From IMG/VR virus record IMGVR_UViG_3300011113_000416, positions 1-36,059 of that record: a DNA stretch of 36,059 nucleotides; one strand, 5' to 3'. A program made the translations under genes and the position numbers. This document shows, one piece after another, positions 1 through 8,480 of this stretch. The notes beneath the pieces were generated by a model, which worked only from the letters and a program-made list of their open reading frames with translations, was not told the origin of the DNA and did no database searches. This DNA comes from a virus. How positions within the stretch are numbered: the first letter of the stretch is position 1; every line of letters starts with the position of its first letter.

Positions 1-398
1 AATCCTATGGGATGTATTCAACCGGAGCGGCAGCGTATCGCTTCTATGTTGGCTGGGGTGGCACGGTTTACGCGACCAACACAACCATCAGCGCCATCTC
101 TGACCAGCGCCTGAAGGAAAACATCCGCGACCTTGATGCCGGACTTGACGCAATCATGGCGCTCAAGCCTCGCAAGTTTGACTGGAAGGAAGGCAAGGGC
201 AAGGACATCAAGAACGACCGTGGGTTTATCGCTCAAGAGTTTGAGCAGGTGTTCCCCGACTTGATTGACACTTGGAAAGACCCTGCACCGGAAGGCGAGG
301 AGCCGTACAAGGCGGTGCGTGCAGACCTCATCCCTGTCCTCGTCAAGGCTATCCAAGAACTCAAGGCCGAACTCGACGCGCTGAAAGGAGCCAAGTAA
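1..398 (+). CDS. Tail fibre protein, C-terminal part with S74 chaperone domain (5'-truncated by the window edge)
   Basis: The reading frame is open from position 3 (first whole codon TCC) with no start, so this is the end of a longer gene. It carries the S-D-x-R-x-K signature (ISDQRLKENI, Ser codon at 99-101), followed by a GFIAQEFEQVFP-like stretch and a helical end. This is the intramolecular chaperone / peptidase S74 domain, which in endosialidases and related fibres trimerises, helps fold the fibre and cuts itself off just before the serine. The N-terminal part is almost certainly the gene that runs off the other end at 36059, which carries matching beta-structured fibre modules. The two frames do not join directly; one extra base at the junction would restore the frame. 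Confidence 0.85.
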   Translation, partial: SYGMYSTGAAAYRFYVGWGGTVYATNTTISAISDQRLKENIRDLDAGLDAIMALKPRKFDWKEGKGKDIKNDRGFIAQEFEQVFPDLIDTWKDPAPEGEEPYKAVRADLIPVLVKAIQELKAELDALKGAK

Positions 399-556
399 TG
401 TCCGACATCACCCTTAACCTCACCCTTGAGGAAGCCGTCGCCATGACCAACCTCGTCGGTTCGCTGCCGACCTCGCAGGGCGCGTATCCGCTCTTCGTTA
501 AACTCAAGTCGCAGGTCGAGCCGCACCTGCCAAAGCAAGAGGAAATGAAGCAATGA
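398..556 (+). CDS. Small hypothetical protein downstream of tail fibre
   Basis: A 52-residue protein. Its ATG overlaps the stop of the tail fibre gene (TAATG), with a GGAG ribosome site about 10 bases upstream. The sequence starts MSDITLNLTLEEA and is a short acidic/amphipathic protein without membrane segment or recognisable domain. It is translationally coupled on both sides, because the next gene's ATG overlaps its TGA. Small genes of this type often follow tail fibre genes in environmental phages and may be fibre-assembly accessories; that role is inference from position. I do not recognise a named family. Confidence 0.65.
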   Translation: MSDITLNLTLEEAVAMTNLVGSLPTSQGAYPLFVKLKSQVEPHLPKQEEMKQ

Positions 557-873
557 CTACGATTACTTGGACAATCTCCCAGTTGGATTGCGTCCCGCAG
601 GCTCCCGAAGGCGCGGACTATGTGGTAACCGCCCATTGGCAATGCACCGGCGTGGATGGCAATTACTCGGGGCAGGTCTACAGCACGACCTCGTTCTCGG
701 TGGTGCAGGGGCCGTCCTTCACGCCCTACGCTGACCTCACCGAAGCGCAGGTGCTGGGCTGGGTCTGGGCCAACGGCGTGGACAAGGACGCGACCGAAGC
801 CGCCGTCGAGGGCCAGATTGAGGCCCAGAAGAACCCGCCGATTGTCGCGCCGAAGCTGCCCTGGGCCGCGTGA
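553..873 (+). CDS. Conserved phage tail-module protein (DUF7936-like)
   Basis: A 106-residue protein starting ATG inside the stop of the previous gene (ATGA overlap). The pattern ITWTISQLDCVPQ, then a beta-rich stretch with YVVTAHWQC and a C-terminal helix with VLGWVW, resembles a family found beside tail fibre genes in cyanophages and other marine phages (DUF7936 as I recall it; the number is from memory). There is no signal peptide or transmembrane helix. The function is unknown. The location between the fibre end and a small membrane protein suggests a tail or fibre accessory role. Confidence 0.7.
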   Translation: MTTITWTISQLDCVPQAPEGADYVVTAHWQCTGVDGNYSGQVYSTTSFSVVQGPSFTPYADLTEAQVLGWVWANGVDKDATEAAVEGQIEAQKNPPIVAPKLPWAA

Positions 874-888
874 TCCGCTAGGTGAGCC

Positions 889-1113
889 ATGTCAGACGAA
901 CGGAATGACGCCGTGGAGATCGCGCTCTTGCGAAAGGATCTAGAGGCGCTTCAGTCGGATATGTCCGAGGTGAAGGGCGACTTGAAGAAACTCGCAAACG
1001 CATGGGCCACGGCCGAGACGCTCGTCGCCTTCGTCAAGTGGCTCGCCGGCCTCGCGGCCGCCATCGCGCTGCTCACAGGAATGCTCAAGGGCTGGTTCTT
1101 CCCGAAGGAGTGA
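889..1113 (+). CDS. Small coiled-coil/membrane protein (holin- or XhlA-like candidate)
   Basis: A 74-residue protein with an AGGTGA ribosome site upstream of the ATG. Residues about 8-40 form a charged amphipathic helix (LRKDLEALQSDMSEVKGDL); residues about 45-70 form one hydrophobic segment ending GWFF and a short charged tail. This N-terminal coiled coil plus C-terminal membrane helix resembles XhlA/haemolysin-type phage membrane proteins, some of which act with holins. A second and better holin candidate sits in the lysis block at 8481, so this one could be an accessory holin, an antiholin or a tail-associated membrane protein. Confidence 0.6.
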   Translation: MSDERNDAVEIALLRKDLEALQSDMSEVKGDLKKLANAWATAETLVAFVKWLAGLAAAIALLTGMLKGWFFPKE

Positions 1114-1115
1114 CG

Positions 1116-2588
1116 ATGCTCGTACCCCTCAACATCCAGCCGGGCGTGTACCGCAACGGCACCGATTACCAGAGCAAGAGCCGCTGGCGCGACGCCTCGC
1201 TCGTGCGATGGTACGAGGGCACGATGCGACCCGTCGGCGGGTGGCGCAAGCGGTCGAACAGTCAGCTCACCGGCAAGTGCCGGGGGCTCCTCACCTGGCG
1301 CACCAACGCCAACGCGCGCTGGATCGCCGCCGGGACGCACTCGAACCTCTACGCGATGAACGAGGCCGGGACGCTGACCGACATCACCCCGGCCGGGTTC
1401 ACGGCCGGCAGCGCCGACGCGACGCTGAACCTCGCCTACGGCGGCGGCCCCTACGGGTTGTTCTCCTACGGCACCCCGCGCCCCGACACCGGCACCGTGA
1501 CGCCGGCGACGACATGGAGCCTCGACAACTGGGGCGAGTATCTGCTCGCCTGCTCCAACGCCGACGGCAAGATCCTCGAGTGGCAGCTCAACACCGCCTC
1601 TGACGCGGCCGCGCTCGCCAACGCACCGACCGGAAACAAGGCCGTGATGGTCACGGCCGAGCGGTTCGTGTTCGCGCTCGGCGCGGGCGGCAACGCGCGC
1701 AAGGTGCAATGGTGCGACCAGGAGAACAACACGCTCTGGACGCCGGCCGTCACCAACCAGGCCGGCGACATCGAGCTGGAGTCGGTCGGCTCCATCGTCG
1801 CCGGCAAGAGACTGCGCGGCGTGAACCTCATCTTCACCGACGTGGATGTCCACACGGCCCAGTACCAGGGTCCGCCGTTCGTGTACGGCTTCGAGCGCAT
1901 CGCCACCGGCTGCGGCCTCATCAGCGCCCAGGCCGTGGCAGCGGTGGAGTCCGTCGCCTTCTGGTGGTCGCCGTCGGGCTTCTTCACCTACGACGGCTTC
2001 GTGCGCCCGATCAAGTGCGACGTGCTCGACTACGTGACCAACAACCTCTCGCAGACGCAGCGCTCGAAGGTCTACGCCGTGGCGAACAACCAGTTCGGCG
2101 AGATCTGGTGGTTCTACCCGAGCATCAGCAACACCGAGAACGACTCCTACGTGGTCTACAACTACCGCGAGCAGCACTGGACCATCGGGTCTCTTGCCCG
2201 CACGGCCGGCACCGACCGTGGCGTCTTCAGCTACCCGCTCATGGTCTCGCCGGACGGCTACGTCTACGAGCAGGAGGTCGGCGTCACCTATGATGGCGCG
2301 ACGCCCTACGCGCAGACGGGGCCGATAGAGTTCGGCAACGGCGACCGCATCATGGTGGCGCGCCAGCTCATCGCCGACGAGAAGACGCAGGGGTCTGTCG
2401 GCGTGCAGTTCAAGACGCGATTCACCCCGCTCGGGAGCGAGGTGGTCAAGACCTACACCATAGACTCGCCATACACCCCGGTCCGCTTCAGCGGCCGTCA
2501 GGTCGAGATGAAGGTCACGGGCGACTCCATGACCGACTGGCGCGTCGGCACCATGCGGCTCGATGCCGTGGCGGGGGGCGAGCGATGA
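1116..2588 (+). CDS. Tail hub / packaged-DNA stabilisation protein, P22 gp10-like
   Basis: A 490-residue protein. The ATG at 1116 lies 2 bases after the previous stop, with CCGAAGGAG upstream as ribosome site. The protein is beta-rich throughout, with recurrent Trp/Tyr and short blade-like segments (FVFALGAGGNARKVQW, SVAFWWSPSGFFTYDG, EIWWFYP), consistent with a beta-propeller. Its length and blade pattern match P22 gp10 (472 residues), the tail hub that closes the portal channel after packaging. The assignment rests on overall architecture and on its place in the tail module of a phage with a P22-type portal; no specific catalytic motif exists to confirm it. Confidence 0.6.
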   Translation: MLVPLNIQPGVYRNGTDYQSKSRWRDASLVRWYEGTMRPVGGWRKRSNSQLTGKCRGLLTWRTNANARWIAAGTHSNLYAMNEAGTLTDITPAGFTAGSADATLNLAYGGGPYGLFSYGTPRPDTGTVTPATTWSLDNWGEYLLACSNADGKILEWQLNTASDAAALANAPTGNKAVMVTAERFVFALGAGGNARKVQWCDQENNTLWTPAVTNQAGDIELESVGSIVAGKRLRGVNLIFTDVDVHTAQYQGPPFVYGFERIATGCGLISAQAVAAVESVAFWWSPSGFFTYDGFVRPIKCDVLDYVTNNLSQTQRSKVYAVANNQFGEIWWFYPSISNTENDSYVVYNYREQHWTIGSLARTAGTDRGVFSYPLMVSPDGYVYEQEVGVTYDGATPYAQTGPIEFGNGDRIMVARQLIADEKTQGSVGVQFKTRFTPLGSEVVKTYTIDSPYTPVRFSGRQVEMKVTGDSMTDWRVGTMRLDAVAGGER

Positions 2589-2962
2589 TGCAGGCCGATT
2601 ACTACGAGCGCGAGATACTGAACCGCTACCGCGAGCTCATCGACAGGGCGCTCGCGGAGGGGTATGGTCAGATGACCTTCGAGGATGTCGTCGAGCGCAT
2701 CAACTCGGGCGAGTTCCAGTTCTGGTGCTCGGAGAGTTCGTGCGTCGTCACGACCATCGACATCTTCCCGCGCATCAAGCAACTGACGGTCATCATCGGG
2801 GCCGGAGACTTGAAGGAGATCAACGACCACATCCGACCGATCATCGAGAAGTGGGCGCGCGACATCGGCTGCGACACGATGCTGATAATGGGTCGCCCTG
2901 GATGGCAGAGGGCGCTTGAAGGATACCGCCGCACCGCCGTGGTGCTGGAGAAGAAACTGTGA
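2585..2962 (+). CDS. Conserved hypothetical protein, possibly GNAT-like virion protein
   Basis: A 125-residue protein whose ATG overlaps the stop of the hub gene (ATGA) and whose end overlaps the next start. It has a mixed alpha/beta pattern: an N-terminal helix, a strand with LTVIIGAG, a helix DHIRPIIEKWARDIGC, then MLIMGRPGWQRALEGY. The last part resembles the end of acetyltransferase folds seen in T7 gp13-like internal proteins, but no acetyl-CoA-binding loop is clear. I infer a virion or assembly role from its place between the hub and the coiled-coil ejection-type gene. Remote structure comparison would be needed to decide between GNAT-like and unrelated. Confidence 0.5.
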   Translation: MMQADYYEREILNRYRELIDRALAEGYGQMTFEDVVERINSGEFQFWCSESSCVVTTIDIFPRIKQLTVIIGAGDLKEINDHIRPIIEKWARDIGCDTMLIMGRPGWQRALEGYRRTAVVLEKKL

Positions 2963-4740
2963 GCAAGATTTTTAGTTCCAAGAAGAAGGAAGTCTCCAAG
3001 ACGGAGATCGACCCGCAGATCTACAATCGCGTCCTGCAGAACCTGCAGTTCGCCGAGGACGTCGCGGCGATCCCCTACGAGCCGTACCGCGGCTTGATGG
3101 TGGCGCCCTTCACGCGCGACTACATGGCCGGCGAGGCCATGACGCGCCGCATCGCGCAGGAGGGCGGCTTCGTCCCCGAGGTGGAGCAGGCCGCGCGCGC
3201 GGCGCAGCGTGAGCTCGGCTTCCAACCCGAGCGCATCGCGCCGGGCGCCGTCGGGACGCAGTTCGGCGCGCGCGACATCGGCGGCGCACTGGCGCGCGGC
3301 CCGGAGCGCGTGAGCGCCGGCGCGGTCGGGACGCAGTTTGCCCCCAGCCGCGTCTCTGCCGGCCGCGTCGGGACGACCTTCGCGGCGCGTGACATCGCCG
3401 CCCCGGGCGCTGCGCCCACGGCGCAGGCGGCCGGGTTCTTGGAGCAAGACCTCGGCCGCTACATGAACCCCTTCGAGGCGGCCGTCACCCAGGCTGGGCT
3501 TGAGGACATCGGCCGCGCCGAGGAGCAAGCCCGTGGCGCTCGCGCTGCCCGCGCCACCGCGGCCCGTGCCTTCGGCGGGTCGCGCGCGGCCATTGAGGAG
3601 GGCATCGCCGCGGGCGAGGCGGCGCGCGAGCGTAACCGCTTCGTGGCCGAGCAGCGTGCTCGAGGCTTCCGCGAGGCCGCGGCGCTGCGCGAGGCCGACG
3701 TCGGCCGCGAGCAGGCGGTGCGGCTCTCGAACCAGCAGGCGGCGCAGAATGTGTTGGAGCTCGCCCAGCGTGGGCAGATCTCGAACCAGCAGCGCGACAT
3801 GGAGCTCGCGCGTCTTGGGCTCACGGCCGAGACCGCGAATGTCGACGCGCAGATGCGCGCCGACCTCGAGAACCAGCGCGCGGCGCAGGAAGCGCAGCGA
3901 CTGGGTCTCACGGCCGAGCAGTTCAATGTGGAGCAGGCGATGCGCGCCGGCACGGCGAACCAGCAGGCCGTGCAGGACTACATGCGGATGGGCCTGTCTG
4001 CGGAGGAGGCGAACCAGCGCGCGCAGCTCGACGCGCAGCGCCTCGGGACCGCCGCCGAGCAGTTCAATGTCGGCACGGCGATGGAGGCCGCTCGCGCGAA
4101 CCAAGCCGCGGGAATGCAGGGCGCAGAGCTCCGGCTCGGCGCCGGGCGCGACTTGGCCGGCTACGGCCAGACGGCGCTCCAGAACCGCTACGGCGCGGGC
4201 GCTGCGATGATGGGCCTCGGCACGCAGCAGCAGCAGCTCTTCCAGCAGTTCCTCAACGCGCAGCGCGAGGAGGACTTCCGCCGGCAGCAGTTCCCGCTCC
4301 AGCAGCTTGCGATCCGTCAGGGCGCGGTGCAGGCGTCGCCGATGAACACGACCACGACCGGCACGGTTACGAGCCGCCCGTCGTACTTCAACATGGCCGG
4401 TCAGGTGGCGTCGGCGTTTTTCCCGACCCCCGGGTCTGATGAGCGCATGAAGCGCGACATCAAGCCCATCAAGAACCCGCTCGACAAGGTGCGTCGGTTG
4501 AAGGGCATCGAGTTCAAGTGGGAAAACGGATACGGCGAGAACGAGGGCGAGGACAACGGCGGCGAGGAGGACATGGGTATGTCCGCGCAGTCGGTGGAGC
4601 GCGCCATGCCGCAGGCCGTCTCGCGGCGCGAGTCGGATGGTATGCGGCAGTACGATCTGCCCCAGGTCGTCGGCCTTTTGACCGAGGCCGTGAAGGAGCT
4701 CGACAAGAAAGTGGGCGGCAAGCGCCGCGGGAGCGTGTGA
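2959..4740 (+). CDS. Large coiled-coil virion protein with C-terminal S74 chaperone domain
   Basis: A 593-residue protein starting at a GTG that overlaps the previous stop (GTGA). Residues about 60-170 are Ala/Arg-rich with repeated PGAVGTQFGARDI-like segments. Residues about 170-440 form a long helical rod. Around residues 285-400 the rod holds imperfect 29-residue repeats (LGLTAEQFNVEQAMRA...NQQA); one copy is shortened by 11 residues to 18, which fits hendecad packing. The C-terminus has SDERMKRDI and GMSAQSVERAMP, an S74 self-cleaving trimerisation domain. A trimeric needle, fibre or ejection protein processed during assembly is the best inference. It is unusual for a non-fibre gene of this genome to carry a second S74 domain. 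Confidence 0.7.
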   Translation: MSKIFSSKKKEVSKTEIDPQIYNRVLQNLQFAEDVAAIPYEPYRGLMVAPFTRDYMAGEAMTRRIAQEGGFVPEVEQAARAAQRELGFQPERIAPGAVGTQFGARDIGGALARGPERVSAGAVGTQFAPSRVSAGRVGTTFAARDIAAPGAAPTAQAAGFLEQDLGRYMNPFEAAVTQAGLEDIGRAEEQARGARAARATAARAFGGSRAAIEEGIAAGEAARERNRFVAEQRARGFREAAALREADVGREQAVRLSNQQAAQNVLELAQRGQISNQQRDMELARLGLTAETANVDAQMRADLENQRAAQEAQRLGLTAEQFNVEQAMRAGTANQQAVQDYMRMGLSAEEANQRAQLDAQRLGTAAEQFNVGTAMEAARANQAAGMQGAELRLGAGRDLAGYGQTALQNRYGAGAAMMGLGTQQQQLFQQFLNAQREEDFRRQQFPLQQLAIRQGAVQASPMNTTTTGTVTSRPSYFNMAGQVASAFFPTPGSDERMKRDIKPIKNPLDKVRRLKGIEFKWENGYGENEGEDNGGEEDMGMSAQSVERAMPQAVSRRESDGMRQYDLPQVVGLLTEAVKELDKKVGGKRRGSV

Positions 4741-4741
4741 C

Positions 4742-5017
4742 GTGGACCTAGATTTTCTTAGGAAACTCGCCGGCATGGGCGGCGACGGGCTGGGCGCATC
4801 CGCGGCCTCGCGCTACGGCGACGCCTACTCCAAAGCCGGCAAGCTCGGCAAGCTCGGGATGCGTCTCGCGTCCATGCCGCAGGGCGAGGAGGAGGACCTT
4901 AATTCCTTCGCCTCGGCGCGCCCGCGTATGCCGGACGGCATGGACCCGCGCAAGATCTACAGCAATCTGTATTCATCCTACGGCGGCCGCAAGATGCGCG
5001 GCCTGCTCTTTGATTGA
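4742..5017 (+). CDS. Hypothetical virion-module protein
   Basis: A 91-residue protein starting at a GTG one base after the previous stop. The N-terminus MDLDFLRKLAG is followed by a Gly/Ala/Lys-rich segment (SKAGKLGKLGMRLASM) and a C-terminal half with tyrosines (IYSNLYSSYGGRK). There are no membrane segments or known motifs. It sits between two large probable ejection proteins, so it may be a virion or assembly component. I do not recognise the family. Confidence 0.55.
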   Translation: MDLDFLRKLAGMGGDGLGASAASRYGDAYSKAGKLGKLGMRLASMPQGEEEDLNSFASARPRMPDGMDPRKIYSNLYSSYGGRKMRGLLFD

Positions 5018-5025
5018 GGTGACGT

Positions 5026-6294
5026 ATGGCAGAGCGTGAAGGACTCTTAAAGCGCCTCGGGCGCGGATTTGACCGCTATGTCGGCGGCTTGCTGGGCGAG
5101 GATCTTGAGGGCATGAGCCCCGAGGAAAAGGCAGCCGCGCGTCGTTCAATCATCGGCGTCATCGGGCGCGGCATGATTGACCCGTCTCAGGGATCAGAGG
5201 CGCTCGGAGCCGTGACGCAGGCTCGCGCCCAGCGCCGCGCGCAGGCCGAGCTGACGCGCCGCACCGCCGCGGCCGAGGCGGAGATGCCGCGCATCACGGG
5301 CAGGCTGCTCGGTGGCACCGCGGGGGCGCTCGAGAGCCTCCCAGGCGGCGAGGGCGGCCCGTTGACCGCCCGCTACCGTCAGGCCCCGCAGGAGGCCCTG
5401 GCGCGGCTCTACGGCACGCAGGCGGGGCGCGATGTCGCCACGATGGCGCCTGATCTTTCCAAGCTCGCCACCGAGGGCGTTACCGGTGTGACGGTTGGCG
5501 GCTCTCGGCTGTACCCGCTGACGGGCCAATTCGTTAGGCCGCCGGAGGCAAAGGTTGAGACGCTTACTCCGCAGGAGGTGGCTCGTCTTAACTTGCCGCG
5601 CGGAACAATCGTGCAGCGCGATTCTAGCGATGAACTCAAGATCCTGCGCGAGCCGCCGCGGGTAGCCGTGGGCGGCGGGGGCGGCGCGGGCGGCGCGAGT
5701 GGCGCGGCAGGGGGCGGTGCGCCGGACCTGTCCAAGAGCGAGCGCGACCGCATCTTCCAGATCCGCGAGCGCATGGCGTCCTTACAGGAGGGCGTGGCCG
5801 GACTCACCGAAGCGCGCCGGTTGAGTGACTTGGCCTTTGAGGGACCGATGGCCGGCTTCAGGGCAACGGCGGGAGCGGCGCTTCCCGGCGCCATTGAACC
5901 CGAGGGGGCGCAGGCGACGATTGAGTTCGACATGCTCTTGAAGCAGCAGGTGTTGCCGCAGCTCAAGTCCATCTTCGGCGCCGCGCCGACCGAAGGCGAG
6001 CGCAAGATCTTGCTGGAACTACAAGGCTCGAGTTCGCTTCCGAGGGCAGTACGCAACAAGATCCTCGACCGCGCCATCGCGGCCGCGCAGCGGCGCATGG
6101 CGTTGGACCAGCAGGAGGAGGCGGCGCTTCTCAGCGGCTCGTACTTCCGCGCTCCGATGCCATCGCCGGCACGGCCGGCCGCGGCTCCTGCCGCCCCTGG
6201 CGCTCCTGCCGCCCCGGCCGCGGCTCCTGCCGCCCCGGCGGTTCCGCAGTTCATCTACCGCAACGGCCGGCTCGTGCCGGCGCAGCCGAGGTAA
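5026..6294 (+). CDS. Putative internal virion / ejection protein with Pro-Ala tail
   Basis: A 422-residue protein. The ribosome site TGAGGTGACGT precedes the ATG; near-identical sites precede 27790 and 35013. The N-terminal ~100 residues are helical and charged. A glycine-rich linker (VAVGGGGGAGGASG) lies near residue 215, and a helical region follows. The C-terminal ~40 residues are a low-complexity Ala-Pro tract ending QFIYRNGRLVPAQPR. No enzyme motif is visible. The position between the coiled-coil S74 protein and a hydrophobic Gly/Ala-rich protein matches the ejection-protein block of podoviruses. The role is inferred from context. Confidence 0.55.
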   Translation: MAEREGLLKRLGRGFDRYVGGLLGEDLEGMSPEEKAAARRSIIGVIGRGMIDPSQGSEALGAVTQARAQRRAQAELTRRTAAAEAEMPRITGRLLGGTAGALESLPGGEGGPLTARYRQAPQEALARLYGTQAGRDVATMAPDLSKLATEGVTGVTVGGSRLYPLTGQFVRPPEAKVETLTPQEVARLNLPRGTIVQRDSSDELKILREPPRVAVGGGGGAGGASGAAGGGAPDLSKSERDRIFQIRERMASLQEGVAGLTEARRLSDLAFEGPMAGFRATAGAALPGAIEPEGAQATIEFDMLLKQQVLPQLKSIFGAAPTEGERKILLELQGSSSLPRAVRNKILDRAIAAAQRRMALDQQEEAALLSGSYFRAPMPSPARPAAAPAAPGAPAAPAAAPAAPAVPQFIYRNGRLVPAQPR

Positions 6295-6300
6295 TCCGCC

Positions 6301-7968
6301 ATGCCGAAGGTCTTTGTCGAGGGTCTCGGGAACATCGACTTCCCCGACTCCATGCCGCCCGCGCAGATCGAGGCGGAGATCCAGCGCATCCTCAAGCAGC
6401 GCGCCGAGCCGCCGATGGGCGGCTTGGAGCAGTTCGGCCGCGGCGCGCTCCAGTCCGTCAAGGACATCGGCTACGGGCTACAGCAGCTCGGCGCCGAGGC
6501 GGGCGGCGCGGCGGGCCTCGTCGCGCCCGAGACCGTGCAGCGGCTGCGCCGCAAGCAGGACATCCGCGCCGCCGAGAACGCGCCCTTCATGGAGTCCGGC
6601 GCAGGCATGGCGGGCTACACCCTCGGCTCCATCGCGTCGCTGCTGGTCCCCGGCACCGCGCTCGCGCGCACCGGCGGAATGGCCGGGCGCGTTGGGCAGG
6701 CCGTGGTCGCCCCGCGCACCGTTGCAGGAGCCGCCACGGCGGGCGGACTGCTCGGCGCCGCGCAGCCCGTGGGCGAGGAGGAGAGCCGCGCCGTGAACGT
6801 CGGCACCGGCGCGCTCGGCGGCATGGTCGGTAACGTCGCCGCGCGCAGCATCGCGCGCCTCGCGCAGCCCGTGACCAGCGTCCAGAGGCCGCAGGTGGAG
6901 CAAGCCGCGCAGCGCCTCTTGGCCGCCGGCGTGCCGGTGGATGTCGCCGCCCGCACCGGGTCGGAGAACCTGCGCGCCGTGCAGCGTTTCCTGACCGATA
7001 ACCCGATTTCGGCGGGCATCATGCGCAAGGGCGAGGAGGCCAAGCAAACGGCCTTCAATCGCGCCGCCCTCAAGCTCATCGGCGAGCAGGGCGACGCAGC
7101 CATCCCGCAGGTGCTTGACGCTGCCGACAACCGCATCGGCGCCGTTATGGATAGAGTGGCGCAACAGACCGGCATCAAGATTGACGATAGGATGATTTCC
7201 GAGTTGGCGGCCATTGAGGAAGGCGCCAGAATGACGCTGGATCCTCCCACTCTTGCGCCTCTGCTCGCTCAATTTGAAAACATCTTGAGCAAGGTCGGGC
7301 CAGGAGACAAAATCTCTGGAGAGGCTTATCAAAGAATCCGCACGCTGGCGGGCGAACTTGGCGAAAACCCAGCACGCATTGGTGTGTCTAGGCAACTTCG
7401 TGAAACCATCGACTCGGCGCTTGAGCGCTCTGCTGGCCCAGAGGCTAGAGATGCCGTCAAGCTGGCGCGCAAACAATGGCGTAATTTTTCGCGCGTCAAG
7501 GAGTCTATAGGATTGACTGAAACTGGCGACATACCGATTCCGGCGCTCGCGCGCGCGACCTCGGTCAAGCGTGAGCGTGGCGCTGCCCTTATGGGCCGCG
7601 GCGATGCCGACCTCGCGCGGCTTGCTCGCTCGGCCAACACCATGCGCGACGCCTTCCCGCAGTCGGGCACCGCGCCGCGCGCGGCGCTGCAAGCCTATGG
7701 TCAGGCGCTCGCGCCGGGCGTCGCTGGTGCGACCTACGGTGCGATGCAGGGCGAGACGCCGAGCGATGCCGCGATGGCGGCGCTCGCCGGCGGCGCCCTC
7801 GGCCTTGCCGCTCCGCGTGGCGCTGCGCGCCTCTACCAGAGTCCCGCCTTCCAGCAGTACCTCCAGCGCGGCATCCAGATGGACCCGCTGCGGCGCATGA
7901 TGCTCTCTCCGGCGTTGCGTGGCGGGGCTACCTACGGCCTCCCGGCCGGCCTTCTGGCGGGTGACTGA
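6301..7968 (+). CDS. Putative ejection/internal virion protein (hydrophobic, Gly/Ala-rich)
   Basis: A 555-residue protein. The N-terminus (FVEGLGNIDFPDSMPPAQIE) carries an F-P-D-x-M-x-x-x-Q-I motif common at the start of large phage internal virion proteins. Residues about 95-185 hold several weakly hydrophobic Gly/Ala segments that could insert in membranes (SIASLLVPGTALARTGG, AATAGGLLGAAQP); residues about 470-510 hold another (AAMAALAGGALGLAAP). The middle is helical and charged. These traits fit an ejection protein that forms a channel across the cell envelope. Bases about 7170-7540 are visibly richer in A/T than the rest of the gene, suggesting an internal recombination segment. Confidence 0.6.
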   Translation: MPKVFVEGLGNIDFPDSMPPAQIEAEIQRILKQRAEPPMGGLEQFGRGALQSVKDIGYGLQQLGAEAGGAAGLVAPETVQRLRRKQDIRAAENAPFMESGAGMAGYTLGSIASLLVPGTALARTGGMAGRVGQAVVAPRTVAGAATAGGLLGAAQPVGEEESRAVNVGTGALGGMVGNVAARSIARLAQPVTSVQRPQVEQAAQRLLAAGVPVDVAARTGSENLRAVQRFLTDNPISAGIMRKGEEAKQTAFNRAALKLIGEQGDAAIPQVLDAADNRIGAVMDRVAQQTGIKIDDRMISELAAIEEGARMTLDPPTLAPLLAQFENILSKVGPGDKISGEAYQRIRTLAGELGENPARIGVSRQLRETIDSALERSAGPEARDAVKLARKQWRNFSRVKESIGLTETGDIPIPALARATSVKRERGAALMGRGDADLARLARSANTMRDAFPQSGTAPRAALQAYGQALAPGVAGATYGAMQGETPSDAAMAALAGGALGLAAPRGAARLYQSPAFQQYLQRGIQMDPLRRMMLSPALRGGATYGLPAGLLAGD

Positions 7969-8471
7969 TGAACACCAGCCGATCCATCGCGGAGCCAACA
8001 TGGGTCGTGGAGGGCCGCAAGCACCTCGGTCTGCGCGAAATTCCCGGCAAGGGGCACGCGCCGACCATCACCCGATGGCTGCGCGATCTGCGCGCATGGT
8101 GGGCCGATGACGAGACCGCATGGTGCGGCACCTTCGTCGCGGCGATGCTGCGCGGGCGACCGACCCCGCTGCCGCGACACTGGTACCGCGCGCGGTCGTG
8201 GCTGGAGTACGGCGTGGCACTCGAGGCGCCGTGCGTCGGCTGCATCGCCGTCTTTGAGCGCGGCGGCGGCGGCCACGTCGGCTTCGTCGTCGGCACCGAC
8301 GAGAGGGGGCGATTGATGGTCCTCGGCGGAAACCAGGGCAATGCAGTCAGCGTCGCGCCGTTCGACAAAAATCGCGCCCTCGGGTACCGATACCCGGCCG
8401 AGAAGCTTTTGGCCAGCGCCCTCCCGGTACTGCCGTCCAATGGGGCGAAGTCGTCCCGCAATGAAGCGTAG
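7968..8471 (+). CDS. Endolysin, cysteine peptidase/amidase of the TIGR02594 (CHAP/NlpC-like) type
   Basis: A 167-residue protein whose ATG overlaps the previous stop. Motifs fit a papain-like Cys/His wall hydrolase: an N-terminal WVVEGRKHLGLREIPGKGH stretch, the catalytic Cys in DETAWCGTF (Cys53), and the His in GGGGHVGFVVG (His103), followed by VLGGNQGNAVSV. This matches the TIGR02594 phage lysis family. There is no signal peptide, so release through a holin is expected, and a holin gene follows directly. It would cut peptidoglycan peptide or amide bonds in the periplasm. Confidence 0.85.
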   Translation: MNTSRSIAEPTWVVEGRKHLGLREIPGKGHAPTITRWLRDLRAWWADDETAWCGTFVAAMLRGRPTPLPRHWYRARSWLEYGVALEAPCVGCIAVFERGGGGHVGFVVGTDERGRLMVLGGNQGNAVSVAPFDKNRALGYRYPAEKLLASALPVLPSNGAKSSRNEA

Positions 8472-8480
8472 GAGTAAACC

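Noticed and set aside
951-2177. Minus-strand open frame opposite the tail hub gene
   Set aside because: Same GC artefact, no motif, no ribosome site, conflicts with coupled plus-strand genes.
2668-4776. Long minus-strand open frame of 702 codons opposite the coiled-coil/S74 gene
   Set aside because: Arg/Leu/Ala/His-rich composition without domains; a by-product of high GC third positions in the plus-strand gene, which has clear motifs and coupled starts.
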